A stretch of DNA of 64,000 bases from a virus. Both the position numbers and the translations under genes were made by a program. The number at the start of each line of letters is the position of its first letter. The stretch's first letter is position 1. Below the pieces are notes generated by a model. It did no database searches, had not been told where the DNA came from, and was given only the letters and a program-made list of their open reading frames with translations. Shown here piece by piece: positions 53,856 to 61,181 of the stretch. The stretch lies in IMG/VR virus record IMGVR_UViG_3300022932_000014, positions 1-64,000 of that record. One strand, written 5' to 3'.

Positions 53856-54460
53856 AATAAAGAAAAATACCGATTTATATTAGTTGTGATAACCTAATAT
53901 ATAAGTAAAGACATATAAAAAGAAGGAAGCCTTTTAAAACGTAAAACAGTTGTTATCACCAGCGGACTGTTAGTTTTAAGAGGCTTTCGCGTTTAATAAC
54001 ATGGAGCTGCGATATAATCGCTCATGTTGCGGAAAAGGGATTTAATTTCCTGGACTTAAGCTAAAGGGAAAAGGAGGTGTCTTTTGCACTATTTCCGCCT
54101 GAAGGTTGATTATTCAGCCAAAATTTACTCTTATAAGGAGAGGGGGTTTGGGGGTGAGGATAAATAAAAAAGAATTCCTATGAGGAAGGAACGACCGAAC
54201 CCAACTGGATAGTTGGAATTACTACGTACTATACTTCAAAAACTGATAAAAAATAATACATTAGTTAAACGAGGTACGAAGCGAAGCGTAGAACCTTGGT
54301 TAACCTCCGCCCGAGCAGGGCATTACTTTACGCATAGTTACAGTTTGAAGTAGGGTACGTGGTAATAACTGTTTTTTGATTAGCTTTGTCTCTAGTTTTG
54401 CCGCCAAACTATAGTAAAATAAAAGAAACAGTTAAATATATTAGGGCGGCAAAATAAAAA
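53856..54460 (+). ncRNA. Candidate large ornate structured RNA, about 600 nt
   Basis: The stretch 53683-54530 has no convincing reading frame and is visibly richer in G and C than its surroundings. Behind the promoter at 53818-53849 I can pair several helices. 53876-53883 pairs with 53894-53901. 53925-53940 pairs with 53973-53988 around an inner helix 53945-53950/53966-53971. A hairpin spans 54000-54026. 54029-54035 pairs with 54092-54098. Further hairpins are at 54104-54119, 54175-54187 and 54201-54216. A long helix joins 54218-54240 with 54344-54366 (22 of 23 positions pair). Inside it are hairpins at 54264-54304 and 54309-54321. At the 3' end 54367-54374/54426-54433 and 54396-54405/54445-54454 cross as a pseudoknot. 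The loops at 53886-53893 and 53952-53959 are perfectly complementary. This is hand pairing, not a computed fold. It could belong to GOLLD, ROOL or another large RNA class, or be new. Confidence 0.65.
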
Positions 54461-54481
54461 CTAAAAATAATTACTTAAAAA

Positions 54482-54513
54482 TTAGGTAATTTAAAAAATA
54501 ATTTGTAAATTTG
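54482..54513 (+). promoter_or_regulatory. Promoter of the 91-aa gene and following early genes
   Basis: TTAG (54482-54485), 20 bases, TAAATTTG (54506-54513), with TTAAAA in the place of the GTCAAA box (54491). The ATG is at 54531. Confidence 0.65.
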
Positions 54514-54530
54514 TTTAAAATTAATAATAG

Positions 54531-54806
54531 ATGGGAACAAAACAAGATTGGGAAACTTATGAAAAGATTCTCGTTAAATTTGACTACACACCAGAACAGA
54601 TAGAATCTGTTAAAGAAGTTAGAGAAAATTACGACTTATGTCCTTACGAACAATTCAGAGAATTATTTCTACAAGGAGTAATTGAGAGAGTAGCTAAAAT
54701 TAAGAAGCCTCGAAACTATTTTGTAAATGAAGAAGGAGAATTCTTATTTCTAAATCACTATCATAAAGGATATCAAGTTGCCGCAAGATTTAAAACAGAA
54801 GAGTAA
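54531..54806 (+). CDS. Unknown small early protein, 91 aa
   Basis: This is a charged helical protein (DWETYEKILVKFDYTPEQIE) with a beta hairpin near the end (YFVNEEGEFLFLNHYHKGYQ). No family recognised. It is the first protein gene after the structured RNA, and its stop overlaps the next start by one base (TAATG). Confidence 0.6.
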   Translation: MGTKQDWETYEKILVKFDYTPEQIESVKEVRENYDLCPYEQFRELFLQGVIERVAKIKKPRNYFVNEEGEFLFLNHYHKGYQVAARFKTEE

Positions 54807-55009
54807 TGAAAGAAAAAATAGAAGAATTAATATCTCAGCATGATTTCGCACAAAAAGAAATAAAAAACATGTTAGAAGAGCTATCTCAAATAGATGATAC
54901 CAAACTATCACCTGTGGATTTAAATCAATTAGACTGCTCAAAAATAGCTTTGGATAGTGAACATACATTAAGAGGTCAGTTTGTAGAGAGTTTAAAAGAT
55001 TTATTATAA
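54806..55009 (+). CDS. Unknown small coiled-coil protein, 67 aa
   Basis: The sequence is a helical coil (IEELISQHDFAQKEIKNMLE) followed by a second helix. It is coupled to the genes on both sides (one-base overlap before, 4 bases after). No function recognised. Confidence 0.55.
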   Translation: MKEKIEELISQHDFAQKEIKNMLEELSQIDDTKLSPVDLNQLDCSKIALDSEHTLRGQFVESLKDLL

Positions 55010-55013
55010 AATT

Positions 55014-55472
55014 ATGAGCATAAAATATAAAAAAGACGGAATTGAAATTAATGGTGAGTTTTTATCTTTAGTAAATATCACCGAAAAGTGCAATGAAATT
55101 AAACTTAAAGAAGACAAATTAGTTATTCTTCAAATGTCTTGGGATTCAAGAGGCGGTTCTGTATTCGAACAAAGATCTTTACCTTTAGAAAAAGCACTTA
55201 GAGTTAAAGAAATCCTTTTAGGAGAAACAGTTGATTTCGGTGAAATTTGGGGGAAACACTCAGAAGTGTATGGTCAAATGGAAGAAAATGATTTTAAAAT
55301 TATTGACGATAAGAAAAAAGTAAAAGAGTTTCTTAGACAACACCCTAATGGAATTGATTATGATCATAGTTTTATTGAGAGATTTATTGAAAGATCCGAA
55401 GAAAATTTAGAATATGATGAAGACGAAGTTGACCAAGAGACTATTGATGAATTAAAATCTTTATTGAGATAA
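55014..55472 (+). CDS. Unknown acidic protein, 152 aa
   Basis: The N-terminal half is beta-rich (LVILQMSWDSRGGSVFEQR), and the C-terminal half is strongly acidic (ENLEYDEDEVDQETIDE). The acidic tail could mimic DNA or bind a basic partner, as in several phage host-takeover proteins, but there is no specific evidence. It lies 2 bases ahead of the next gene. Confidence 0.55.
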   Translation: MSIKYKKDGIEINGEFLSLVNITEKCNEIKLKEDKLVILQMSWDSRGGSVFEQRSLPLEKALRVKEILLGETVDFGEIWGKHSEVYGQMEENDFKIIDDKKKVKEFLRQHPNGIDYDHSFIERFIERSEENLEYDEDEVDQETIDELKSLLR

Positions 55473-55474
55473 TT

Positions 55475-55687
55475 ATGAAACACGTAAACGAAATTCGATT
55501 TGAGGGGAAAACTCCTTGGATAAAAGCAATGAATAAAGCTAATGAATATTATGTGAACTCTATGGATGAGAGACTAACAGAAGCAGAGAGAAGTTTAAAT
55601 CATGATTTATGGTTCGATACTAAATTTGATATTGAGATGGGAGTTTATGGAAATAATTCAGAAAGTGGTGGAGGAACTTGGGTTTAA
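55475..55687 (+). CDS. Unknown small protein, 70 aa
   Basis: This helical, Trp- and Glu-containing protein (KAMNKANEYYVNSMDERLTE) ends in a Gly-rich GGGTWV. Its last 10 bases overlap the probable TTG start of the next gene. Function unknown. Confidence 0.55.
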   Translation: MKHVNEIRFEGKTPWIKAMNKANEYYVNSMDERLTEAERSLNHDLWFDTKFDIEMGVYGNNSESGGGTWV

Positions 55688-56061
55688 TTTTGACCGCTAA
55701 AAAAGAAGATAAAGTACAGATTAAACAGTTTAAAGATTCTTCCAGTAATTGGTTTGTAAACTTCGCTCACTACTATTTAAATGAAAATAATGAATTGTTG
55801 TGGGCGAGTGGAGAATCAGACAGTGTTGAGTACAGAACATCAATTGAGGCCTATATTAAGAGAAACAAGAAACAGTTTAAACCTCGTGAAGAAAGTGTAT
55901 TAAATAAGGAAGAAAAGGTTTATATAACTCTTAATTTTGGAAAATATTCTGGAAAAAATCTGTCAGAAATTAAAGACTTAGACCGAAAATATCTTCTCTG
56001 GCTTAAAAAAGAAACAAAAGACGATAAGTTAAGAGAAGAAATAATAAGTGTACTGAAATAA
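55678..56061 (+). CDS. ExoX-C-like domain protein, 127 aa or slightly shorter
   Basis: No ATG exists in the frame, so a TTG start is needed, either at 55678 (with GAGGAA just upstream) or at 55690. The C-terminal 55 residues (ITLNFGKYSGKNLSEIKDL, then RKYLLWLKKE) match the small domain at the C-terminus of exodeoxyribonuclease X and related phage proteins (FGKxxG...YLxWL). The N-terminal part is a beta-rich unknown. A role in DNA processing is likely from the domain's usual company, but no nuclease motif is present here. Confidence 0.6.
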   Translation: MGLILTAKKEDKVQIKQFKDSSSNWFVNFAHYYLNENNELLWASGESDSVEYRTSIEAYIKRNKKQFKPREESVLNKEEKVYITLNFGKYSGKNLSEIKDLDRKYLLWLKKETKDDKLREEIISVLK

Positions 56062-56075
56062 AAGATTTAAAAACA

Positions 56076-56107
56076 GTTGTATATGTCAAATAAAAATTGT
56101 AGATTTA
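56076..56107 (+). promoter_or_regulatory. Promoter of the recombination genes
   Basis: GTTG (56076-56079), 20 bases, TAGATTTA (56100-56107), with GTCAAA at 56085-56090, 15 bases ahead of the -7 element. The ATG at 56112 follows after 4 bases, so the mRNA is probably leaderless. Confidence 0.72.
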
Positions 56108-56111
56108 CATA

Positions 56112-56489
56112 ATGAAAAGATACAGTAAAAAAGCTTTAGAAAAAAGAAAAGAAGAGAGATCAGGTTTATCTGAATTTTTTGAAAGACATATAGAAATTGC
56201 AAAATCAAAATACTGTACAAATTGCGGTGAAAAATTAAAAGGAGATGTGAGTGAGATAGCACACAGGCTTCCAAAATCAACTTTTAAATCCATAATGTGT
56301 GATGACCAAAATGTTGTATATCTAGGAGGAAGATTTAGTAATTGTGGTTGTCATAGTTTATATGATGGTAGTAATGAACAATTACAGTCTCTTTCAATTT
56401 TTTTGGCGGAAAAAGAAGTTATAAAAGAGTTATTAGAAAAAGTAACAGAAGAAATAAATTATAAAACATACGATAGATGGCAACTTTAG
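56112..56489 (+). CDS. Treble-clef/HNH-like nuclease of NinG type, 125 aa
   Basis: A basic N-terminus is followed by CTNCGEKLKG (about 35-44), then EIAHRLPKS, then a conserved Asn-containing segment and CGCHSLYDG. These fit a treble-clef (HNH/endonuclease VII-like) fold as in lambda NinG-type recombination proteins. The gene overlaps the RecA-like gene by 13 bases, which supports a joint role in recombination, perhaps resolving or nicking branched DNA. The exact active site is not certain. Confidence 0.62.
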   Translation: MKRYSKKALEKRKEERSGLSEFFERHIEIAKSKYCTNCGEKLKGDVSEIAHRLPKSTFKSIMCDDQNVVYLGGRFSNCGCHSLYDGSNEQLQSLSIFLAEKEVIKELLEKVTEEINYKTYDRWQL

Positions 56490-57448
56490 CAGAAACGCTT
56501 AAAAAATTAAATAAAGGAAAAAGAGAACAGGATAATTACTCTTTATTAGGAGAAAAAGAAGTTGTCAGAACAAGAACATCTACAGGTAGTCCCTATCTTG
56601 ATTATTTATCAGGCGGGTTTATGAATGGGGGATATAACTGTATAGTTGCCAAAGGAGGTAGTGGTAAAAGTTCTATATCTTTATTAGCTTGTAAAGACGT
56701 TATTTCAAGAGGTAAGGTTGCTGTATATTTTGATGGAGAAGGAACTTTAGATGATTCTTACTTTAAAAGAATGGGTGTTAATAAAGATAATTTTATTCAC
56801 ATACGTCACAGAAACTTAGAAAGAATGTTAGATGAGGCCGAAGCATTTTCACAAGCAGATGAGGTGGGAATCATAGTCTTTGATTCTGTACCCATTTTTA
56901 AATCTACTGTGATTCAAGAAAAATCAGCAAGTGATTATACAATGGGAATTGAAGCCAATCGTTGGGGAACTAGAATGACCTTAATTGAGGGATATGCTGT
57001 TACAAGAGATATTTGTTTATTAGGTTTACAGCACTGGAAAAAAGACCCAGGAGTAATGATGGGCGATAATCGAGTACTTTCAAGAGGTGAGTGGCAAGGA
57101 ACTATGATGAATACATTCATAGATCTAACTAAGAAGAAGATATTAAAAGATGAAGATGATAATGTAGTTGGCCATACTTTAGAAGTAAGAATTAGAAAAT
57201 CAAAAGGAAGTTCTTATGACCCAACAGAAATATACAAACTTAATTTTTATAATGAGGGCGGTTTCAATCAAATAGATGAATATGCCAGAGTATTTATAGA
57301 AACTGAAATAGTGAAACAAGGCGGGGCTTGGGTTAAGTTTCCAAGTGCAGATGCAGAAGAGATTTCTTTACAAGGGGTAGATAAATTTATTGATCACTTA
57401 AAAGCTAATCCCAGAGATTTTGAATTTTTAAAACAGCAATTAATATGA
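56477..57448 (+). CDS. RecA/UvsX-like recombinase, 323 aa
   Basis: Walker A is VAKGGSGKS (57-65) and Walker B is GIIVFDSVP (131-139, Asp136). The substrate-facing segment (ASDYTMGIEANRWGTRMTLIEG) and later DNA-binding loop region fit UvsX-type recombinases of phages. The N-terminus (MATLAETLKKLNKGK) is like RecA-family starts. It would carry out strand exchange for recombination-dependent replication and repair. It overlaps the NinG-type gene before it by 13 bases and the next gene by 4 bases. Confidence 0.85.
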   Translation: MATLAETLKKLNKGKREQDNYSLLGEKEVVRTRTSTGSPYLDYLSGGFMNGGYNCIVAKGGSGKSSISLLACKDVISRGKVAVYFDGEGTLDDSYFKRMGVNKDNFIHIRHRNLERMLDEAEAFSQADEVGIIVFDSVPIFKSTVIQEKSASDYTMGIEANRWGTRMTLIEGYAVTRDICLLGLQHWKKDPGVMMGDNRVLSRGEWQGTMMNTFIDLTKKKILKDEDDNVVGHTLEVRIRKSKGSSYDPTEIYKLNFYNEGGFNQIDEYARVFIETEIVKQGGAWVKFPSADAEEISLQGVDKFIDHLKANPRDFEFLKQQLI

Positions 57449-57873
57449 GACCACTTGAAGAGATATTAAATGAATATGAAGAATTAAGAAAGTCTTTTAG
57501 AAACACTACAAAAAGTGGCAGTTTAACTAAAGAAAGTCTTATCGAATTTCAGGGTAGATTTATTGATGTCAAAGCTGACCTTAAATATTGGAGAGTAAAA
57601 TATACTCATGAGTGGACTAGAAGAGACGACAAAGCAGCGACGGCGATTAAATTTAGAATTGCAGTTGCTATGACTAGAGGAGAATATGAAACAGGAGACG
57701 GAGAGGCAAAATTACCAACAATTACTAATGCTGAGAAGTTAGCAAGCGGAAGTAAGGAGTATAGGGAGTTTGTGGAACAAAGAGGTTTTTATAAAGAGTC
57801 ATTAACCAATCTAAGTGATACTCGGGAAGATATTAATTCTTATATTAATGAGATTAAAGACAGGCTGAAATAA
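57445..57873 (+). CDS. Unknown helical protein coupled to the recombinase, 142 aa
   Basis: The protein is helical and charged (EEILNEYEELRKSFRN, KADLKYWRVKYTHEWTRRDD) with a C-terminal coil. It overlaps the recombinase stop by 4 bases. Its position would suit a recombination mediator of UvsY type, but I see no sequence proof. Confidence 0.55.
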   Translation: MRPLEEILNEYEELRKSFRNTTKSGSLTKESLIEFQGRFIDVKADLKYWRVKYTHEWTRRDDKAATAIKFRIAVAMTRGEYETGDGEAKLPTITNAEKLASGSKEYREFVEQRGFYKESLTNLSDTREDINSYINEIKDRLK

Positions 57874-58157
57874 TGGAATACTTAGAATACTATAAAGAGA
57901 TGAAAGACACAATTGCAGAAATAGGAGAATTAAAAGCAGAAATTTGGTATAAATCAGAGATTCCATATGCAGATATTGTTTTAGATTTATTTGATGATAT
58001 TACAAATGATATTGAGGATGATAAGTTTAATATTGGAATTACTTTATATAAAACTTATTCTTTGCTTTCAGTTTTTAATCCCGCGAAAAAGGATGACATA
58101 GAAGTTTTAGAACAGTTAAAAGAAAAGTTAGAACGAATAAATAAAGTAACATTATAA
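57873..58157 (+). CDS. Unknown small acidic protein, 94 aa
   Basis: This helical, Asp/Glu-rich protein (DIVLDLFDDITNDIEDDKFN) overlaps both neighbours by one base (TAATG junctions). No family recognised. Confidence 0.55.
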   Translation: MEYLEYYKEMKDTIAEIGELKAEIWYKSEIPYADIVLDLFDDITNDIEDDKFNIGITLYKTYSLLSVFNPAKKDDIEVLEQLKEKLERINKVTL

Positions 58158-58396
58158 TGGAAGAAAGATATAAAAAATTAGGCAGTATTTCAATAGTAGT
58201 TGATCCAAAAAGTTATGAAAAATATGGAGAAATTACTGGAGGATTCGATGATATACAACTTGAAAAACACATTAAAGAGTACGGTTATAAAGAATTATTG
58301 GAGCAATTAGCTTATATGCAATGGAGAGTATGGCAAACGGTTAGAGAATTGAATTCTAAAGAGGCTAATATAAATACAGTAGTAAATGACAAATAA
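58157..58396 (+). CDS. Unknown small protein, 79 aa
   Basis: The short sequence has a helical C-terminus (YKELLEQLAYMQWRVWQTVR). It overlaps the next gene by 11 bases. No function recognised. Confidence 0.5.
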   Translation: MEERYKKLGSISIVVDPKSYEKYGEITGGFDDIQLEKHIKEYGYKELLEQLAYMQWRVWQTVRELNSKEANINTVVNDK

Positions 58397-58853
58397 GTAC
58401 TACGCAATAACAGAAATAGTTGAAATTCCAATTTATATCGAACCAAAGCAATATAATAGTGATGAAATTTCTAAAATTATGACTGAAGCTTTATTTTTAC
58501 CAATAAATTCTAATCCACCAGAATCATTACCTCAATATATGACTATTCCAATGTCTGAGGAGACTTATAAATTCATCAGTAATGTATCCAATATTTATTC
58601 TACAAGTTTCGGCGAAAAAGAATATGAAATAAATAAAGTGAAATTTAAAATATTCACAGAAGAAGAGTATAAATTAAGATATGGTAAATTGAATGAAAAT
58701 ATACCAGAACAATGTGAAGCAGATAATAATCTTGAAGTAAGAATTAAAAAATCAAATATAGTTGAATTGTATAATTTTGCATATGAACAAGCTGTTAAAA
58801 CAGGAACTGTAAAGGAATTACACGAACTAGACTCTAAAATAAATGGCAACTAA
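58386..58853 (+). CDS. Unknown protein, 155 aa
   Basis: This mixed alpha/beta protein has an Ile/Pro-rich N-terminus (ITEIVEIPIYIEPKQYN) and a helical end. It is part of the early gene string and starts inside the previous gene. No function recognised. Confidence 0.5.
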   Translation: MTNKYYAITEIVEIPIYIEPKQYNSDEISKIMTEALFLPINSNPPESLPQYMTIPMSEETYKFISNVSNIYSTSFGEKEYEINKVKFKIFTEEEYKLRYGKLNENIPEQCEADNNLEVRIKKSNIVELYNFAYEQAVKTGTVKELHELDSKINGN

Positions 58854-58862
58854 AATATAAAT

Positions 58863-59102
58863 ATGAAACACATAATAGATAGAGTAATTACAAGAACTCA
58901 AAAAGAAGGTAATTCAGAAAATGTAAAAGAAATAGGTAAACGTGTATATAATGAACTATTAGAAAAATATTATTGTAATAAACCTACAGTAAAAGATTTA
59001 GAATTATTATTCTACGATTTAAATTATGATGTAGATAAAAATCTTGAAACACATCTTAAAATACAGTCTACTTTTGAGTTACTTAATCATCTAGAAAAGT
59101 AA
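58863..59102 (+). CDS. Unknown small protein, 79 aa
   Basis: The protein is basic at the N-terminus and helical throughout (VKEIGKRVYNELLEKYYC). It is followed 5 bases later by a 53-codon gene. No function recognised. Confidence 0.5.
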   Translation: MKHIIDRVITRTQKEGNSENVKEIGKRVYNELLEKYYCNKPTVKDLELLFYDLNYDVDKNLETHLKIQSTFELLNHLEK

Positions 59103-59107
59103 TTTAT

Positions 59108-59269
59108 ATGAGTAAATTTAAATGGTGGCGTAAATTTAAAGGAGGAGAATGGTTTTATAACAGATATATTTTTGACTTGGGTAGAGGAGTAATATATGTT
59201 TACGAAAGGCAATTGCCAAAATTTGGATGGAGTTATAATATAGAACAATACAACGAAAAATGGCCGTAA
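59108..59269 (+). CDS. Small aromatic, basic protein, 53 aa
   Basis: An ATG at 59108 opens a 53-codon frame ending at 59269 that fills the gap between two genes. The protein is basic and rich in Trp/Tyr/Phe (SKFKWWRKFKGGEWFYNRY, then LPKFGWSYNI). It overlaps the following HNH gene by 10 bases, an arrangement typical of this operon. Function unknown. Confidence 0.6.
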   Translation: MSKFKWWRKFKGGEWFYNRYIFDLGRGVIYVYERQLPKFGWSYNIEQYNEKWP

Positions 59270-59661
59270 AAAAAGTTAAAAATCCAAAAGTACCTAGAAC
59301 TAGAAATAATTTCACTTTAACAGAAGCAGGTTTTTGGGGAATGATTAGAAGTTGTTTGAGAAATGCTTCCAGATGGTGGAAACCAATTGCTCAGTGTAAA
59401 TTAAATTCTAGAAGGGCTTATAAGGGAGTTAATAAATCACAAAAGTGGGAATATCTTTGCAATCATTGCGGAGATTGGTTTATGGAAAAAGAGGTGCAAA
59501 TAGATCACATCATTGACGCAGGAACACTAACAAGAGCAGAAGATTTATCAGGATTTGTAGAAAGACTTTTTTGTGAAGTTGATGGTTTTCAATGTCTATG
59601 CAAACCATGTCATCAAATAAAAACTAATTCGGTAAGGTCGGCGAAAAAAGAAAATAAATAA
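59260..59661 (+). CDS. HNH endonuclease, 133 aa
   Basis: The zinc and HNH elements are in order: YLCNHCGDWF (Cys pair), EVQIDHIIDAG (the first His), and FQCLCKPCHQIKTNS (second Cys pair and last His). The basic N-terminus probably binds DNA. Free HNH enzymes of this kind occur in many phage replication regions, as homing nucleases or DNA-processing enzymes. It is embedded in the early operon and overlaps the gene before it. Confidence 0.78.
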   Translation: MAVKKVKNPKVPRTRNNFTLTEAGFWGMIRSCLRNASRWWKPIAQCKLNSRRAYKGVNKSQKWEYLCNHCGDWFMEKEVQIDHIIDAGTLTRAEDLSGFVERLFCEVDGFQCLCKPCHQIKTNSVRSAKKENK

Positions 59662-59669
59662 TAAAAAAT

Positions 59670-59975
59670 ATGATAAACAAAGTAACATACCAAGAAGAAC
59701 CAACATTATTTGATGATATCGTAGAGTTCTCTATTGAAGAGAATATGGATCACAGAAGAGGTAGCAGTTTTTATAGAGACGAGATTATTGAATTCATAGA
59801 AGAAGATAGTAAGCATTTTCCTGATATTAAAGATTTTGAAAAATATATAGGAACTTGGAAAACTAATAATGTTATTTGGAGTGAAGATGACGGTTTTGAT
59901 ACTGATTACACATCACTTATCCGAGTTAAACAAAAAGAAGTAATAAGTTATGAATGGGAGGAAGTAAATGAATAA
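59670..59975 (+). CDS. Unknown acidic protein, 101 aa
   Basis: This Glu/Asp-rich protein (EEPTLFDDIVEFSIEENMDH) has Trp near the end (VISYEWEEVNE). It overlaps the next gene by 8 bases. No family recognised. Confidence 0.55.
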   Translation: MINKVTYQEEPTLFDDIVEFSIEENMDHRRGSSFYRDEIIEFIEEDSKHFPDIKDFEKYIGTWKTNNVIWSEDDGFDTDYTSLIRVKQKEVISYEWEEVNE

Positions 59976-60252
59976 ACTTATAGAAAATTATAAGAACTCT
60001 TTAGAAGCTTTGTCTGAATATTTCGAAATAGATAATTTTGGAGATTACATTATTCAAGAATGTGCAGAAGATTATTGGGAAGACTTCGGAGGAGAAATAC
60101 AATACGGAAATGAAGATGACCCTGATTACTCAAATGAATATAAACAAATAATTAGAAAAGATGAGTTAACAGCCGTTTTAGTTAGGTCAGATTTTGGTGG
60201 TGATGATTACTGGAATATATTTTATACAAAAAATGAAATAAAAGACGAATAA
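59968..60252 (+). CDS. Unknown acidic protein, 94 aa
   Basis: The protein is strongly acidic (CAEDYWEDFGGEIQYGNEDD) with a beta-rich C-terminus (LTAVLVRSDFGGDDYWNIFY). Two acidic proteins in a row may act on basic host factors, but there is no motif to show this. Confidence 0.55.
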   Translation: MNKLIENYKNSLEALSEYFEIDNFGDYIIQECAEDYWEDFGGEIQYGNEDDPDYSNEYKQIIRKDELTAVLVRSDFGGDDYWNIFYTKNEIKDE

Positions 60253-60255
60253 ATA

Positions 60256-60287
60256 TTTGTTTATCTCAAACTAAATCACTACATTTA
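60256..60287 (+). promoter_or_regulatory. Promoter of the PhoH-like gene
   Basis: TTTG (60256-60259), 20 bases, TACATTTA (60280-60287), with CTCAAA at 60265-60270, 15 bases ahead of the -7 element. Confidence 0.75.
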
Positions 60288-60306
60288 CTTCACTAAATAA
60301 TAAAAT

Positions 60307-60990
60307 ATGATAAATTCACCGAAGAAGGAAAACAAAGAAAAAAGAGTTCTTAAAACAGAGCCCAAGTTGAAGGTAGATTTAAACGAAGAGCAAAAAGAGT
60401 TTGTAAAATTATTTTATGAGTTTGATGTTTGTTTTCTTCACGGCGATTTTGGTTCAGGGAAATCTTTAGCGGCTGTTCATACAGCATTAACAGCGTTCAG
60501 AAAGAAGCAGTTTAACAATATCTGGATCACACGCCCCATGATCAAAAATTCTCTAGCCGCACTTCCTGGAACATTAGAGGAAAAAATGGCACCCTACACC
60601 TTCCCAATCACTCAAAATATGGAAGTATGTCAAGGTAAAGAGACAACAGATAAAATGTTGAGAGAAGGGTTAGTTAAAATAATGCCTATTGAAGTAGCTA
60701 AAGGTTGTACATTTATTGACAGTGTAGTCATTGTAGATGAATATGAAGACATGTCTTACGCTGATTTTAGAACAATTTTGACACGTTTGGGAAAAGGTAG
60801 CAAAATGATTTTTTGTGGTTCAAAAGAACAGGTAGATAAACAAATAGGTAAAAACAGTTGTATTTATGAGGCTATGAAGTTAGAAAATTCTGGATTAGTA
60901 GGTTATAAAACATTAAAATCTAATCATAGAAATCCTATTCTAACACAAATTATAGATTATTTAGAAAAAGGTGAGCAAAAAGTTGCGTAA
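60307..60990 (+). CDS. PhoH-like ATPase, 227 aa
   Basis: Walker A is HGDFGSGKS (45-53) and Walker B is VVIVDEYED (140-148). A sensor-like segment MIFCGSKEQVDKQ and a final arginine segment (LKSNHRNP) follow, as in the PhoH family of P-loop ATPases. It lacks the N-terminal PIN nuclease domain found in PhoH2. PhoH-like genes are common in phages of marine and gut bacteria and are probably linked to RNA or DNA remodelling. It has its own promoter and precedes a non-coding gap. Confidence 0.85.
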   Translation: MINSPKKENKEKRVLKTEPKLKVDLNEEQKEFVKLFYEFDVCFLHGDFGSGKSLAAVHTALTAFRKKQFNNIWITRPMIKNSLAALPGTLEEKMAPYTFPITQNMEVCQGKETTDKMLREGLVKIMPIEVAKGCTFIDSVVIVDEYEDMSYADFRTILTRLGKGSKMIFCGSKEQVDKQIGKNSCIYEAMKLENSGLVGYKTLKSNHRNPILTQIIDYLEKGEQKVA

Positions 60991-61013
60991 TTAAAAAATT
61001 AATTGTAAATTTA
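60982..61013 (+). promoter_or_regulatory. Promoter of the 61-kb leader/small RNA
   Basis: GTTG (60982-60985), 20 bases, TAAATTTA (61006-61013), with TTAAAA at 60991. It overlaps the 3' end of the PhoH-like gene. Confidence 0.65.
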
Positions 61014-61019
61014 CAGTAC

Positions 61020-61145
61020 TTATCTGCATACCATAAGAACTTCTTTTAGGTCAATTTTATCGGTATCATCCCCTTCAATAGTATTGTTGGGCTATAAGAG
61101 AGGTAAGCTTGTTCTACCGAGAGATATATTCTTCTCTTTTTAATT
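61020..61145 (+). ncRNA. Candidate small RNA or structured leader, about 125 nt
   Basis: The gap 60991-61181 contains a promoter, no reading frame and a 3' hairpin followed by a T tract. A hairpin with CCC/GGG and CAAT/ATTG stems and a matched TT/TT internal loop can be drawn at about 61071-61091, and GGTA/TACC near 61103-61118. The transcript could end at 61145 as a small RNA, or continue as a leader into the gene at 61182. The evidence is hand pairing only. Confidence 0.4.
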
Positions 61146-61150
61146 TTTTT
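61120..61150 (+). terminator. Possible terminator or attenuator ahead of the 329-aa gene
   Basis: AGAGA (61120-61124) pairs with TCTCT (61133-61137) around an 8-base loop, followed by TTTTAATTTTTTT. The stem is short and AT/AG-rich, so termination would be partial. Confidence 0.45.
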
Positions 61151-61181
61151 ATCGCGCGAAAACAATAATAAACAAAAATAA

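Noticed and set aside
53683-54530. tRNA genes in the non-coding stretch
   Set aside because: No cloverleaf with a TTC-type T arm and acceptor pairing could be drawn; the helices seen are much longer and arranged differently.
53255-54530. Replication origin as the main explanation of the structured region
   Set aside because: No clear iterons or AT-rich unwinding block with repeats was found. The promoter ahead and the crossing RNA helices favour a transcript, though an origin cannot be excluded.
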